46,400 bases of DNA from Candidatus Ventrousia excrementavium (GTDB lineage Bacteria; Bacillota; Clostridia; Oscillospirales; Butyricicoccaceae), in the NCBI GenBank assembly GCA_018714845.1, contig DVMR01000030.1:1-46400 (forward strand), in the 5' to 3' direction. Position 1 is the first letter of the stretch. Each line of letters starts with the position of its first letter. The position numbers and the translations under genes are program-made. The notes beneath the pieces were generated by a model, which saw only the letters and a list, made by a program, of their open reading frames with translations, was not told the origin of the DNA and made no database searches. This document shows, piece by piece, positions 25,773-33,221 of this stretch.

Positions 25773-26981
25773 TTACAGACTCCCGCTGCGCTGCTTTGCG
25801 TGGCCGCGCAGGTAAATCACAGCCAGCACAGTGGCCAGAACAAAGGAGCAAAAGCCAAAGATAAAGGGCGCTTTGGGGTTTGCAGTGTAAAGAAAGCCCG
25901 CGAACAGCGCGCCGATGACCGAGCCGAGTGACTTCATGGCGTTGTAAAAGCCCATGACCAGGTTGCTCTGGGCCGTCTTGACGTCGTTGGCGACCATGCT
26001 CTGCAAAACGGGCAGGCTGATGGAATTAAAGGCAAAGAACAGAACGTTGACAATGACAAACGGCACAATCTGTTCGAACAAAACGCCCGCCAGCATGGTC
26101 ACCGAGCAGACGCCAAGCACAGCGATAACCGATTTGTGCGTATCGGTCTTGCGGATGAGCCAGATGCACACCGTACTGTTGGCCACCAGAGTGATAAAGC
26201 CCATCAGGCCCTTAAGCAGCCCGTTGTAGCCGGATGAGAAATTGAACTGGTCGCGGATGTAGTAATTAAAAGTCTGGTCAAAGGCCGTATAGCCGAGGTT
26301 CTGCAAAAGGCACATGACAAACAGCACAGCAAACAGCGGCGTCAAAAAGCTTTTGGCCGCCACAAAGGCACTGAACGGGTTGAAGCCGCTGCGGCCGCCC
26401 GGCTTTTTCAGGTCGCCGAAGGGCAGGGTTGCATCGTCTTTGCAGCCAAAATAAAAAATGAGCCCCGCCACAATCAGCAGTCCGACCTGCACGATGATGG
26501 CAAGATAGGTAAATACCTCGCCCAAAAGCCCGCCAATCAGGTAGCCAAAGGCGCTGAAGACCATCTGAATGGTCGCCGTCGCTGTCAGCTGCTGCCCGCG
26601 CGCGACAGGGTCAGACTCGGTATTGACAATATAGGTCATGATTCCGACAAAGCCGCCGCCGCAGAAAATGCCGGTCAGCAGCCGCGCGACAACAAAAGCG
26701 GGTTCGGTGCGCGCCAACCCGAACAGCACCTGTCCGCCCGCATAGCCAAGACAGGTGATGAGCAGAACAGTCCGGCTCGATATGTAGGCACTCAGGCGGC
26801 CCCAGAAGGGCGAGAACAGAAAATTGGTCACAAGCTGCGAAGCGAGCGCCACGCCGAACATATAGCTGCCCAGGCCCAGGGTGGTGAAAATGGTCGGTGT
26901 GACCGGGTGCGCGGTGTTTGCACCAATATTGAACACAGCGCAGGCCAGGTAAAAAATCAGCAGTCTTTTGTTTTGTCGCAC
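25773..26981 (-). CDS. MFS transporter (drug-efflux-like)
   Basis: A 402-residue protein with twelve predicted membrane helices in two halves, separated by a charged cytoplasmic loop at about 195-215 (GCKDDATLPFGDLKKP). The motif A-like loop between helices 2 and 3 is FWGRLSAYISSR, a variant of the usual GxLaDrxGrr. It therefore belongs to the major facilitator superfamily; the substrate is not predictable. GTG start at 26981, ten bases after GGAGG. It lies just after the RNase J terminator and may be weakly expressed by read-through or its own promoter. Confidence 0.85.
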   Translation of the reverse strand: MRQNKRLLIFYLACAVFNIGANTAHPVTPTIFTTLGLGSYMFGVALASQLVTNFLFSPFWGRLSAYISSRTVLLITCLGYAGGQVLFGLARTEPAFVVARLLTGIFCGGGFVGIMTYIVNTESDPVARGQQLTATATIQMVFSAFGYLIGGLLGEVFTYLAIIVQVGLLIVAGLIFYFGCKDDATLPFGDLKKPGGRSGFNPFSAFVAAKSFLTPLFAVLFVMCLLQNLGYTAFDQTFNYYIRDQFNFSSGYNGLLKGLMGFITLVANSTVCIWLIRKTDTHKSVIAVLGVCSVTMLAGVLFEQIVPFVIVNVLFFAFNSISLPVLQSMVANDVKTAQSNLVMGFYNAMKSLGSVIGALFAGFLYTANPKAPFIFGFCSFVLATVLAVIYLRGHAKQRSGSL

Positions 26982-27016
26982 AGGTCGGTGTCCTCCTCAG
27001 TTTGTTTTCTTGCTGC

Positions 27017-27046
27017 AAAAGCAGGGCAGAAAAACTCTGCCCTGCT
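27017..27046 (-). terminator. Terminator of the RNase J gene
   Basis: AGCAGGGCAGA and TCTGCCCTGCT form an 11-bp stem with a 5-base loop, followed on the minus strand by TTTTG; it begins a few bases after the stop codon at 27049. Confidence 0.85.
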
Positions 27047-27048
27047 TT

Positions 27049-29049
27049 TTATACTTCCATAATAACGGGCAGGATCATGGGGCTGCGCTTGATCTTTTTA
27101 TACAGGTAGTCTTCCACGCGGTCCGAAATCTCGCTCTTGATGACCGAACGGTCGGAAACCCCGCGCGAGATGCAGCCGTCGATAGCCGCCCGCGCCAGCT
27201 TTCGCACGCCTTCGGTCAGGTCCTCGGCCTCTTTGGCAAAGATGAATCCACGCGAAAAGACCTCAGGCCCCTGTACGACCGTTCCCTTGCGGCGGTCAAA
27301 CGCCGTGACGATGACGATCAGCCCGTCCTGCGACAGGTGCTTGCGCTCACGCAGCACAGTGGCACCGACGTCGCCGACGCCGTAGCCGTCGACCAGCACC
27401 CGCCCCGAGGGCACAGTGCCGGCAAAGCGCGCCCCTTCGCCGTCCAGCTCGAGCACCCGGCCGATTTCAGAAATAAAAATGTTTTCCTGCGGCATGCCGC
27501 CCTGCATGGCCAGTCCGGCGTGGATCTGCAGATGCCGGTACTCGCCATGCATGGGCATGAAAAACCGCGGCCGCGTCAGGGCAAGTATGATTTTGAGTTC
27601 TTCCTGACAGGCGTGGCCGGACACATGGATGTCCGCCAGCTTTTCATAGACGACCTCCGCTCCCCGCTTGAAAAGCTCGTTAATCATGCCATAAACGGCT
27701 TTTTCGTTGCCCGGAATGGGGTGCGCGGCAATCAGAATCTTATCGCCCTCGCCCACTTCGACCTGACGGTGGGCCGAAAACGCCATGCGGTACAGAGCGC
27801 TCATCGGCTCGCCCTGGCTGCCCGTCGTAATGATAACGGTCTCGGCCTTGGGATAGCGCGACAGGCTGCTCAGCTCGATATAGGTGTTGGGCGGCAGCTT
27901 GAGATAGCCCAGCTCGACGCCGACTTTCATGATATTTTCCATGCTGCGGCCGGAAACAGCCACTTTCCGCCCGTATTTCGCGGCAATATCGATGATTTGC
28001 TGGATGCGGTGGACATTGCTTGCAAAGGTGGCGATGATGATGCGCTTACCCTCGCTGTTTTTAAACTGTGTGTCAAAAGACGCGCCCACGCAGCGCTCAC
28101 TGCTCGTAAAGCCCGGGCGTTCGGCATTGGTCGATTCCTGACAAAGCAGCAGCACCCCGTCGCGTCCCAGCTTTCCGAAGCGCTCAAGATCGGTCATCTC
28201 CTGATTGACAGGGGTTGTGTCAATCTTGAAGTCGCCGGAAAAGACCACCACGCCGACCGGCGTCTTGATGGCCAGCGCCACTGCGTCGGGCACCGAGTGA
28301 TTGACCCGAATCATTTCCACGTCAAAGCAGCCCAGACGGAAGCGGTCGCCCGCCTTTTTGCGGTTGATTCTGATTTTTCCGAGGTTTTTGTGCTCATTTA
28401 AGCGCAGAGAAATAATGCCCGCCGTCAGGGCTGTACAGTAAACCGGCACCCGCAGGTCGCGCAGCACATAGGGCAGCGCACCGATATGGTCCTCGTGCGC
28501 GTGGGTCAGCACAATGCCGCGCACCTTCTGACGGTTCTGAATCAGATAGGTGACGTCGGGGATGACGAGGTCAATGCCCAAAAGCTCGTCATCAGGAAAG
28601 GTGTTGCCGCAGTCAATGACAATGATATCATCGCCGAACTCCAGCGCCGTCATGTTCTTGCCAATCTCGTTGAGGCCGCCCAGCGGAATGACGCGCAGCT
28701 TGCCGGCGCTTGCAGTCGCGCCGCGTACCGGCTTACGGCTGGGCGCCGTCTGTGCGGCCCGCGAATAAGTGGTGACAGCCTGGCCTGCTGCAGGCAAAGG
28801 CAGCCGAATCCCGCGTGTACGGCGCGGCGCCTCTGCCGGTGTCTGTATCCGGCTCCCCCTCGGCGCGCGGGCTGCCGGCGTTTTGCTGCCGGCAGTCTTT
28901 TTTGCAGTCTTGGCGCTGTCTGTCGCCGTCTTTTTTGCCGCGTTGGCCGTGCGCCCTTTGCTTTGTGTCTGTCTGCCCCGCTGTGTCTTGGCGGCCGGCG
29001 CACCTTCAGCTGCCGCCTGCGGGTCTTTTTTTGTTTGATTTTGTGCCAT
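27049..29049 (-). CDS. rnjA: Ribonuclease J with a long basic N-terminal extension
   Basis: A metallo-beta-lactamase/beta-CASP ribonuclease with 5'-3' exonuclease and endonuclease activity, central to mRNA turnover where RNase E is absent. The 666 residues start with about 115 low-complexity residues rich in Ala, Lys, Arg, Thr and Pro. The catalytic part begins at KLRVIPLGGLNEIGKNM; the zinc motif HAHEDH is at 183-188, followed by SGDFKID and SGHACQEELK. Family members in Bacillus are about 555 residues, so the extension is extra. I chose the ATG at 29049 with GGAG upstream. A 260-base leader precedes it. Confidence 0.95.
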   Translation of the reverse strand: MAQNQTKKDPQAAAEGAPAAKTQRGRQTQSKGRTANAAKKTATDSAKTAKKTAGSKTPAARAPRGSRIQTPAEAPRRTRGIRLPLPAAGQAVTTYSRAAQTAPSRKPVRGATASAGKLRVIPLGGLNEIGKNMTALEFGDDIIVIDCGNTFPDDELLGIDLVIPDVTYLIQNRQKVRGIVLTHAHEDHIGALPYVLRDLRVPVYCTALTAGIISLRLNEHKNLGKIRINRKKAGDRFRLGCFDVEMIRVNHSVPDAVALAIKTPVGVVVFSGDFKIDTTPVNQEMTDLERFGKLGRDGVLLLCQESTNAERPGFTSSERCVGASFDTQFKNSEGKRIIIATFASNVHRIQQIIDIAAKYGRKVAVSGRSMENIMKVGVELGYLKLPPNTYIELSSLSRYPKAETVIITTGSQGEPMSALYRMAFSAHRQVEVGEGDKILIAAHPIPGNEKAVYGMINELFKRGAEVVYEKLADIHVSGHACQEELKIILALTRPRFFMPMHGEYRHLQIHAGLAMQGGMPQENIFISEIGRVLELDGEGARFAGTVPSGRVLVDGYGVGDVGATVLRERKHLSQDGLIVIVTAFDRRKGTVVQGPEVFSRGFIFAKEAEDLTEGVRKLARAAIDGCISRGVSDRSVIKSEISDRVEDYLYKKIKRSPMILPVIMEV

Positions 29050-29176
29050 ATAATCTCCATTCTCCCGTCCCGGCAAGAACAGCGCAGCCTGCTCATACAG
29101 CTGTCCAACGCCCGACCGGGACATGTGTACTATTCAGCAGACGGCACAGGGCTGCATCTGTGCAACACAAAAAAGA

Positions 29177-29199
29177 GCTAACCCAACGCAGGGGTTAAC
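29177..29199 (-). promoter_or_regulatory. Attenuator-like hairpin in the RNase J leader
   Basis: On the minus strand GTTAACCC and GGGTTAGC form an 8-bp stem (one G-U pair) with a 7-base loop, followed by TCTTTTTTG: a complete intrinsic terminator shape. It lies about 115 bases after the predicted transcription start and about 130 before the rnjA start codon. A nearby GGCAGG could pair with CCCTGC in the left arm and loop as an alternative structure. The region 29050-29453 holds no gene otherwise. Confidence 0.6.
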
Positions 29200-29317
29200 A
29201 GCCTGCCATCTGCAATTTTTTATATCTATTACACCGCAGTCTCGCAGACGCGCAGACCCGCGGCAAACATCTCACAACACAACTGCACACATTCTGCGCG
29301 CAGCCATATCCCGTGTA

Positions 29318-29346
29318 AGTATATCATAATTTTTTCAGTTTTGCAA
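29318..29346 (-). promoter_or_regulatory. Promoter for the RNase J leader and gene
   Basis: On the minus strand: TTGCAA (29341-29346), a 17-base spacer and TATACT (29318-29323), about 270 bases before the start codon. Confidence 0.72.
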
Positions 29347-29419
29347 ACTGTTTTCATGAAGCCGGTTCTTTTTCCGTCTTTATTGTGCGCTGAACAGCCA
29401 TTATTTATTCCATAAAATC

Positions 29420-29444
29420 GCCCGCCGGCAAGGACCCGGCGGGC
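29420..29444 (-). terminator. Terminator of the feo/FNT operon
   Basis: GCCCGCCGG and CCGGCGGGC form a 9-bp GC stem with a 7-base loop, followed on the minus strand by GATTTTAT, ten bases after the FNT stop. Confidence 0.75.
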
Positions 29445-29453
29445 AATTCACCT

Positions 29454-30131
29454 TCAGCTTTTATCGCCGGCCAGACGCTGCAGCACGGGAAAGAGCAGCC
29501 CGCCGGCAGCATTGCCCAGCAAAACAACGACCAAAAATCGCCAGCTGCCCGCAGGCAGGCCGGCCATGCCCAGGTAAACGGCATCGGCAATCGAGTGCTC
29601 GAAACCACTCAGGATAAAGGCGGGCACGCAGGTGACAATACCGACATAGCGCGACATGCCCTGCTGTCTGCGAAAGGTCACTACGGCAATATACATCAAA
29701 ATACCGCACATGACGGCGAGAAAAAAGGTCTGCCAGCCGGTTTGCAGCAGCTTGGCATCACAGGCGGCAGCGGCTTTTTCCGCCACCTGCGGCAGAAACT
29801 GCCGCACAGCGGCACCGTACAGCACACAGGCCGCCACATTCCCCAGCGCGATGATGAGCAGCGTTACAATGTAGCCGGGGCTGTTTTCCAGCGCGTAGCA
29901 GACCTTTCCGGTAAAGAGCAGATACCCCATATTGCAGATGGTGAGCAGTCCCGTTGTGAATAGAAGCGCGCCGACAACACGGTCATCGCACGAAAGGTAA
30001 ACCGTTCCGCCGATGCCAATCATCAGTCCGGCCATCAGACTTTTGAATATTGTCTCGCGAAGTGCGGACGGCGTCAGCGCCGCACTCAGCAAATGGTGGG
30101 ACTGCCGAGATTCAGGGGTTTTCTGCATCAT
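29454..30131 (-). CDS. Formate/nitrite transporter (FNT) family channel
   Basis: A 225-residue membrane protein with six predicted helices and the FNT repeat pattern: helix 1 region MAGLMIGIGGTVYLS, NMGYLLFTGKVCYAL, and the signature SGFEHSIAD near residue 177. Family members form pentamers that pass formate (FocA), nitrite (NirC) or hydrosulfide (HSC). Its ATG overlaps the end of the Cys-rich protein gene by 20 bases, so it belongs to the feo operon. That context suggests sulfide or a related small anion, but selectivity cannot be read with confidence. A second in-frame ATG follows the first. Confidence 0.88.
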   Translation of the reverse strand: MMQKTPESRQSHHLLSAALTPSALRETIFKSLMAGLMIGIGGTVYLSCDDRVVGALLFTTGLLTICNMGYLLFTGKVCYALENSPGYIVTLLIIALGNVAACVLYGAAVRQFLPQVAEKAAAACDAKLLQTGWQTFFLAVMCGILMYIAVVTFRRQQGMSRYVGIVTCVPAFILSGFEHSIADAVYLGMAGLPAGSWRFLVVVLLGNAAGGLLFPVLQRLAGDKS

Positions 30132-30273
30132 TTTTCACCTGTTTGCCCTTTCTGCACTTGCCGGTGCAGCCGCTGCATCCGCAGCCGCAGCCGCGGCGCC
30201 TGATCAATGCCCGCAGGGCCAGCCCGAGCGACAAAACGAGCAGGCCCAAAACCACCCAGCTGGCGCCGTTCAT
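30112..30273 (-). CDS. FeoB-associated Cys-rich membrane protein
   Basis: A 53-residue protein with one membrane helix (about 4-24) followed by a basic and Cys-rich tail (RRRGCGCGCSGCTGKCRKGK, six Cys). Such small proteins often follow feoB in Firmicutes and Bacteroidetes and are thought to help assemble or gate the iron transporter, perhaps in the role of FeoC. The ATG starts one base after the feoB TGA, and the stop overlaps the FNT gene. A longer in-frame start would sit inside feoB and is not supported. Confidence 0.85.
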   Translation of the reverse strand: MNGASWVVLGLLVLSLGLALRALIRRRGCGCGCSGCTGKCRKGKQVKNDAENP

Positions 30274-30274
30274 A

Positions 30275-32290
30275 TCACAGCCCCAGCGCCAGCCCGGCGG
30301 TATAAACCAAAAATGCCATGAGCCACGCGACACCGGTCTGAAAAACCATCAGACCCAGTGCCTTGAGCCCGCTGCCCATCTCGCGGCGAACGGCCGCCAT
30401 GGCAGCGACGCACGGCATGTAAAGCAGCGTGAACACCAGGAAGGACGCCGCCTGCAGCGGGGTGAAGAACCCGGGCAAAGCAGCTGCCAGTTCGGCTGTA
30501 CCCGCGGCGCCGGTCAGCTGGATAAAAGTGCTGACCACCGTTTCTTTGGCGCACAGTCCGGTGATGAGCGCCGCAACGCTCTGCCAGTTGCCGAACCCGA
30601 GCGGACGGAAGACCGGCGCAATCCAGCGGCCCATGGCAGCCAGCATGCTCTGGCTGCCGTCGCTGACCATGTTAAAGCCAAAGTCCAGGCTCTGCAAAAA
30701 CCATACGGCGATGGACGCAACAAAAATAATGGTAAAGGCTTTGACAATAAAGTCCTTGGCTTTTTGCCACATGTGCAAAAGCGTGCTCTGCAATCCGGGC
30801 AGACGGTAAGCCGGCAGCTCCATGACAAAGGGAACCGGATTGCCGCGGAACACGGTATTTTTGAGCAGAAGCCCGGCCAGAATGCCCGTCACAATCCCGA
30901 AGACGTAAAGCGCCATCATGACCAGCCCGCTGTAATCAGGGAAAAACGCAGCCGAAAACACGGCGTAAATCGGCAGTTTGGCCGAGCACGACATGAACGG
31001 TATGAGCAGAATGGTCATACGCTTGTCGCGCTCGCCGGGCAGGGTGCGCGTCGCCATGATGGCAGGCACCGAACAGCCGAAGCCGATGAGCATGGGCACA
31101 AACGACCGGCCCGACAGACCGATTTTGCGCAGAAGGCTGTCCATGACAAAGGCGACGCGCGCCATGTATCCGCTGTCCTCGAGCATGGACAAAAAGAAAA
31201 ACAAAACGACAATGATGGGCAGAAAGCTGAGCACGCTGCCAACACCGGCAAACACGCCGTCGATGATGAGCGAGCGCAGCACCGGGCTGACATGTGCGGC
31301 CGTCAGCACATCGCCGACCAGCACGGTCAGGCGTTCAATGCCCAGTCCCATCCAGTCGGACAGTGTACCGCCGATAACTGAGAAGGTCAGCCAGAATATG
31401 AGCAGCATGACGCCCAGAAAGATGGGAATGGCAAAATACTTGTGGGTCAGCACCTGGTCAATCCTGAGCGAACGCTGCTGCTCGGCCGTGGCCTGTGGCT
31501 TGACGACCGTTTTGGCGACCAGGGCGGTGATGTATTCATAGCGCATGTCGGCAAGCGCCGCTTCGCGGTCCGTGCCGAGCGCCTGTTCCATATCGCAGAC
31601 AATGTGGCGGATGATTTCGACATCGCCCTCGTGAATGTTCAGTGTTTTGAGCATGGGCTCGTCGCCCTCGACCAGCTTGGTCGCCGCAAACCGCAGCGGC
31701 ACGCCGGCTTCACGCGCATGGTCCTCAATGATATGTGAAATCGAGTGGATGGCCTTGTGCACCTCTCCGGTGCAGAAGTCCTGCCGCGCGGGCAGGCGCT
31801 TTTCCTGCGCCACGGCAATGGCGCGGTCGACCAACTCGTGAATACCCTCGCCGCGGCTGGCGACAATGGGCACCACGTCGATGCCCAGCTCGCGCGAAAG
31901 CGCCAGGACATCGATACTGCCGCCGCTTTTTGTCACCTCATCCATCATGTTGAGCGCCAGAACCATGGGCACCCGCAGCTCCATCAGCTGCAGAGTCAGG
32001 TACAGATTGCGCTCGATGTTGGTCGCATCGATAATGTTGATGATGGCGTCGGGCTTGTCGCGCAGCAGGAAATCGCGGGTAACAACCTCCTCGGCCGTAT
32101 AGGGCGACAGCGAATAAATGCCCGGCAAATCGACGACCGTATTCCCCGGATGGTCCTTGATCTGGCCTTCCTTGCGCTCGACCGTGACGCCGGGGAAGTT
32201 GCCCACATGCTGATGCGAGCCGGTCAGCTGGTTAAACAGCGTTGTCTTACCGCAGTTCTGGTTGCCGGCCAGGGCAAAGGTCAGGCTCAT
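30275..32290 (-). CDS. feoB: Ferrous iron transport protein B
   Basis: Takes up Fe(2+) across the cytoplasmic membrane. The 671-residue protein has an N-terminal G domain (G1 GNQNCGKT at 9-16, G2 region GNFPGVTVE, G3 DLPGIYS, G4 NMMDE) and a GDI-like helical domain, then two Gate regions with about eight to ten helices; FVPMLIGFGCSVPAIMATR carries the conserved Cys of the pore. It overlaps feoA by four bases (ATGA). Full length for the Clostridial form. Confidence 0.97.
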   Translation of the reverse strand: MSLTFALAGNQNCGKTTLFNQLTGSHQHVGNFPGVTVERKEGQIKDHPGNTVVDLPGIYSLSPYTAEEVVTRDFLLRDKPDAIINIIDATNIERNLYLTLQLMELRVPMVLALNMMDEVTKSGGSIDVLALSRELGIDVVPIVASRGEGIHELVDRAIAVAQEKRLPARQDFCTGEVHKAIHSISHIIEDHAREAGVPLRFAATKLVEGDEPMLKTLNIHEGDVEIIRHIVCDMEQALGTDREAALADMRYEYITALVAKTVVKPQATAEQQRSLRIDQVLTHKYFAIPIFLGVMLLIFWLTFSVIGGTLSDWMGLGIERLTVLVGDVLTAAHVSPVLRSLIIDGVFAGVGSVLSFLPIIVVLFFFLSMLEDSGYMARVAFVMDSLLRKIGLSGRSFVPMLIGFGCSVPAIMATRTLPGERDKRMTILLIPFMSCSAKLPIYAVFSAAFFPDYSGLVMMALYVFGIVTGILAGLLLKNTVFRGNPVPFVMELPAYRLPGLQSTLLHMWQKAKDFIVKAFTIIFVASIAVWFLQSLDFGFNMVSDGSQSMLAAMGRWIAPVFRPLGFGNWQSVAALITGLCAKETVVSTFIQLTGAAGTAELAAALPGFFTPLQAASFLVFTLLYMPCVAAMAAVRREMGSGLKALGLMVFQTGVAWLMAFLVYTAGLALGL

Positions 32291-32517
32291 GCCTTCACCC
32301 CCGTAATCTCTATCTTGCGCGCATCCTCAAGCCGCAGCGTCAGCTCATAGCCGCGCAGGCAGATTTCAACCGGATCGCCCATGGGCGCTTTCTTGCGCAT
32401 CAATACAGTTGTTTTGGGCGTGATACCCATGTCGAGCAGACGCCGGCGCAGGGCCCCTTCGCCCCCAACGGCTGTGACAACGGCACTCTGGCCAATGGCC
32501 AGTTCATCGAGCGTCAT
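32287..32517 (-). CDS. feoA: Ferrous iron transport protein A
   Basis: A 76-residue SH3-like cytosolic protein that supports FeoB. Typical features are TLDELAIGQSAVV at the N-terminus, LRRRLLDMGITPKTTV and the C-terminal GDPVEICLRGYELTLR. I chose the ATG at 32517, preceded by GGGGGAGG; an open frame reaches 32559 without a ribosome site. First gene of the operon, behind a strong promoter that carries an inverted repeat. Confidence 0.95.
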   Translation of the reverse strand: MTLDELAIGQSAVVTAVGGEGALRRRLLDMGITPKTTVLMRKKAPMGDPVEICLRGYELTLRLEDARKIEITGVKA

Positions 32518-32560
32518 CTCCCATTCCTCCCCCAAAAAGCCGGCCTCATAAAAAAACAAG

Positions 32561-32578
32561 GAAGTAAAGGCCTACTTC
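32561..32578 (-). promoter_or_regulatory. Candidate operator for the feo operon
   Basis: The inverted repeat GAAGTA-N6-TACTTC spans about +4 to +21 of the predicted feoA transcript, a place where a bound repressor would block transcription. The central part holds AAAGGCCT, which recurs at 32601-32608 between the -35 and -10. It does not clearly match the Fur or DtxR consensus. As RNA it also forms a weak hairpin before CTTGTTTTTTT. Confidence 0.5.
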
Positions 32579-32588
32579 TCTATTTACC

Positions 32589-32616
32589 ATTATATCATTC
32601 AAAGGCCTGTTGTCAA
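32589..32616 (-). promoter_or_regulatory. Strong promoter for feoA-feoB
   Basis: On the minus strand: consensus TTGACA (32611-32616), a 16-base spacer and consensus TATAAT (32589-32594). Confidence 0.85.
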
Positions 32617-32749
32617 GCGCGGGTGAACCGGCAATATTCTCCCCCGGCTTTATTTCATTGGCACAAGCCGCTCAAAACCCGTCGCATTTTGAAAGGCGGT
32701 GTGGTATAACGGCCGCGGCTTGCCGAAAATCTTCGCTTTTCGGCGTGCA

Positions 32750-32761
32750 GTGTGGTATAAT
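32750..32761 (+). promoter_or_regulatory. Extended -10 promoter for ruvX
   Basis: GTGTGGTATAAT, with TGN before the -10, lies about 30 bases before ruvX. The first 11 bases also occur at 32699-32709; a GCCGAAAA/TTTTCGGC hairpin (32722-32744) lies between the copies. Confidence 0.6.
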
Positions 32762-32792
32762 AGGACCATTCTGACTGCCAGGAGTGAGGCTG

Positions 32793-33221
32793 TTGAAAAT
32801 TATGGCTATTGACCTGGGCGACGTGCGAACAGGCGTCGCCTATTCTGACCCTACAGGGCTGATCGCCGGACGGGCCTTTACCATCACGCAGCCCAGTCCC
32901 GCGCGCCTGCTCGACGAGCTGTGCGATGAAATCGGGCGCGAACAGCCTAACCGCATCGTGCTGGGTTTGCCGCTTAACATGAACGGCACCGAAGGCGAGC
33001 GGGCGCAGAAGTCGCGCGCACTGGCTGACGAGCTGCGCGCGCGCACCGGCGCTGACGTTGTTTTGTGGGATGAGCGCGGCACCAGCGTGACGGCCAACCG
33101 CATCCTGAGCGACGCTGGCAAAAAGCGCGGCAAACAGCGGGCGCGGGTCGACGCGGTGGCAGCCTCGGTCATTTTGCAGAGCTACCTGGACAGCGGCGCA
33201 GCGCGGGGACCCAGGGGATGA
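32793..33221 (+). CDS. ruvX: RuvX/YqgF family putative Holliday junction resolvase or rRNA-processing nuclease
   Basis: A 142-residue RNase H-like protein; the family is linked to Holliday junction cleavage and, in E. coli, 16S rRNA 5' maturation. Signatures are IMAIDLGDVRTG near the N-terminus, VLGLPLNMNGTEG near the middle and LWDERGTSV with the later acidic site. I chose the TTG at 32793, eight bases after GGAG, which matches the family N-terminus; a GTG at 32784 is in the ribosome site itself. Its stop overlaps the next start by four bases. Confidence 0.92.
   Translation: MKIMAIDLGDVRTGVAYSDPTGLIAGRAFTITQPSPARLLDELCDEIGREQPNRIVLGLPLNMNGTEGERAQKSRALADELRARTGADVVLWDERGTSVTANRILSDAGKKRGKQRARVDAVAASVILQSYLDSGAARGPRG

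Noticed and set aside
29123-29329. Small plus-strand open frame in the RNase J leader region
   Set aside because: No ribosome site or protein-like composition; it lies opposite a predicted leader RNA.
32561-32616. Fur box or DtxR/IdeR box at feoA
   Set aside because: The inverted repeat does not match either consensus well enough; it is reported as an unassigned candidate operator.
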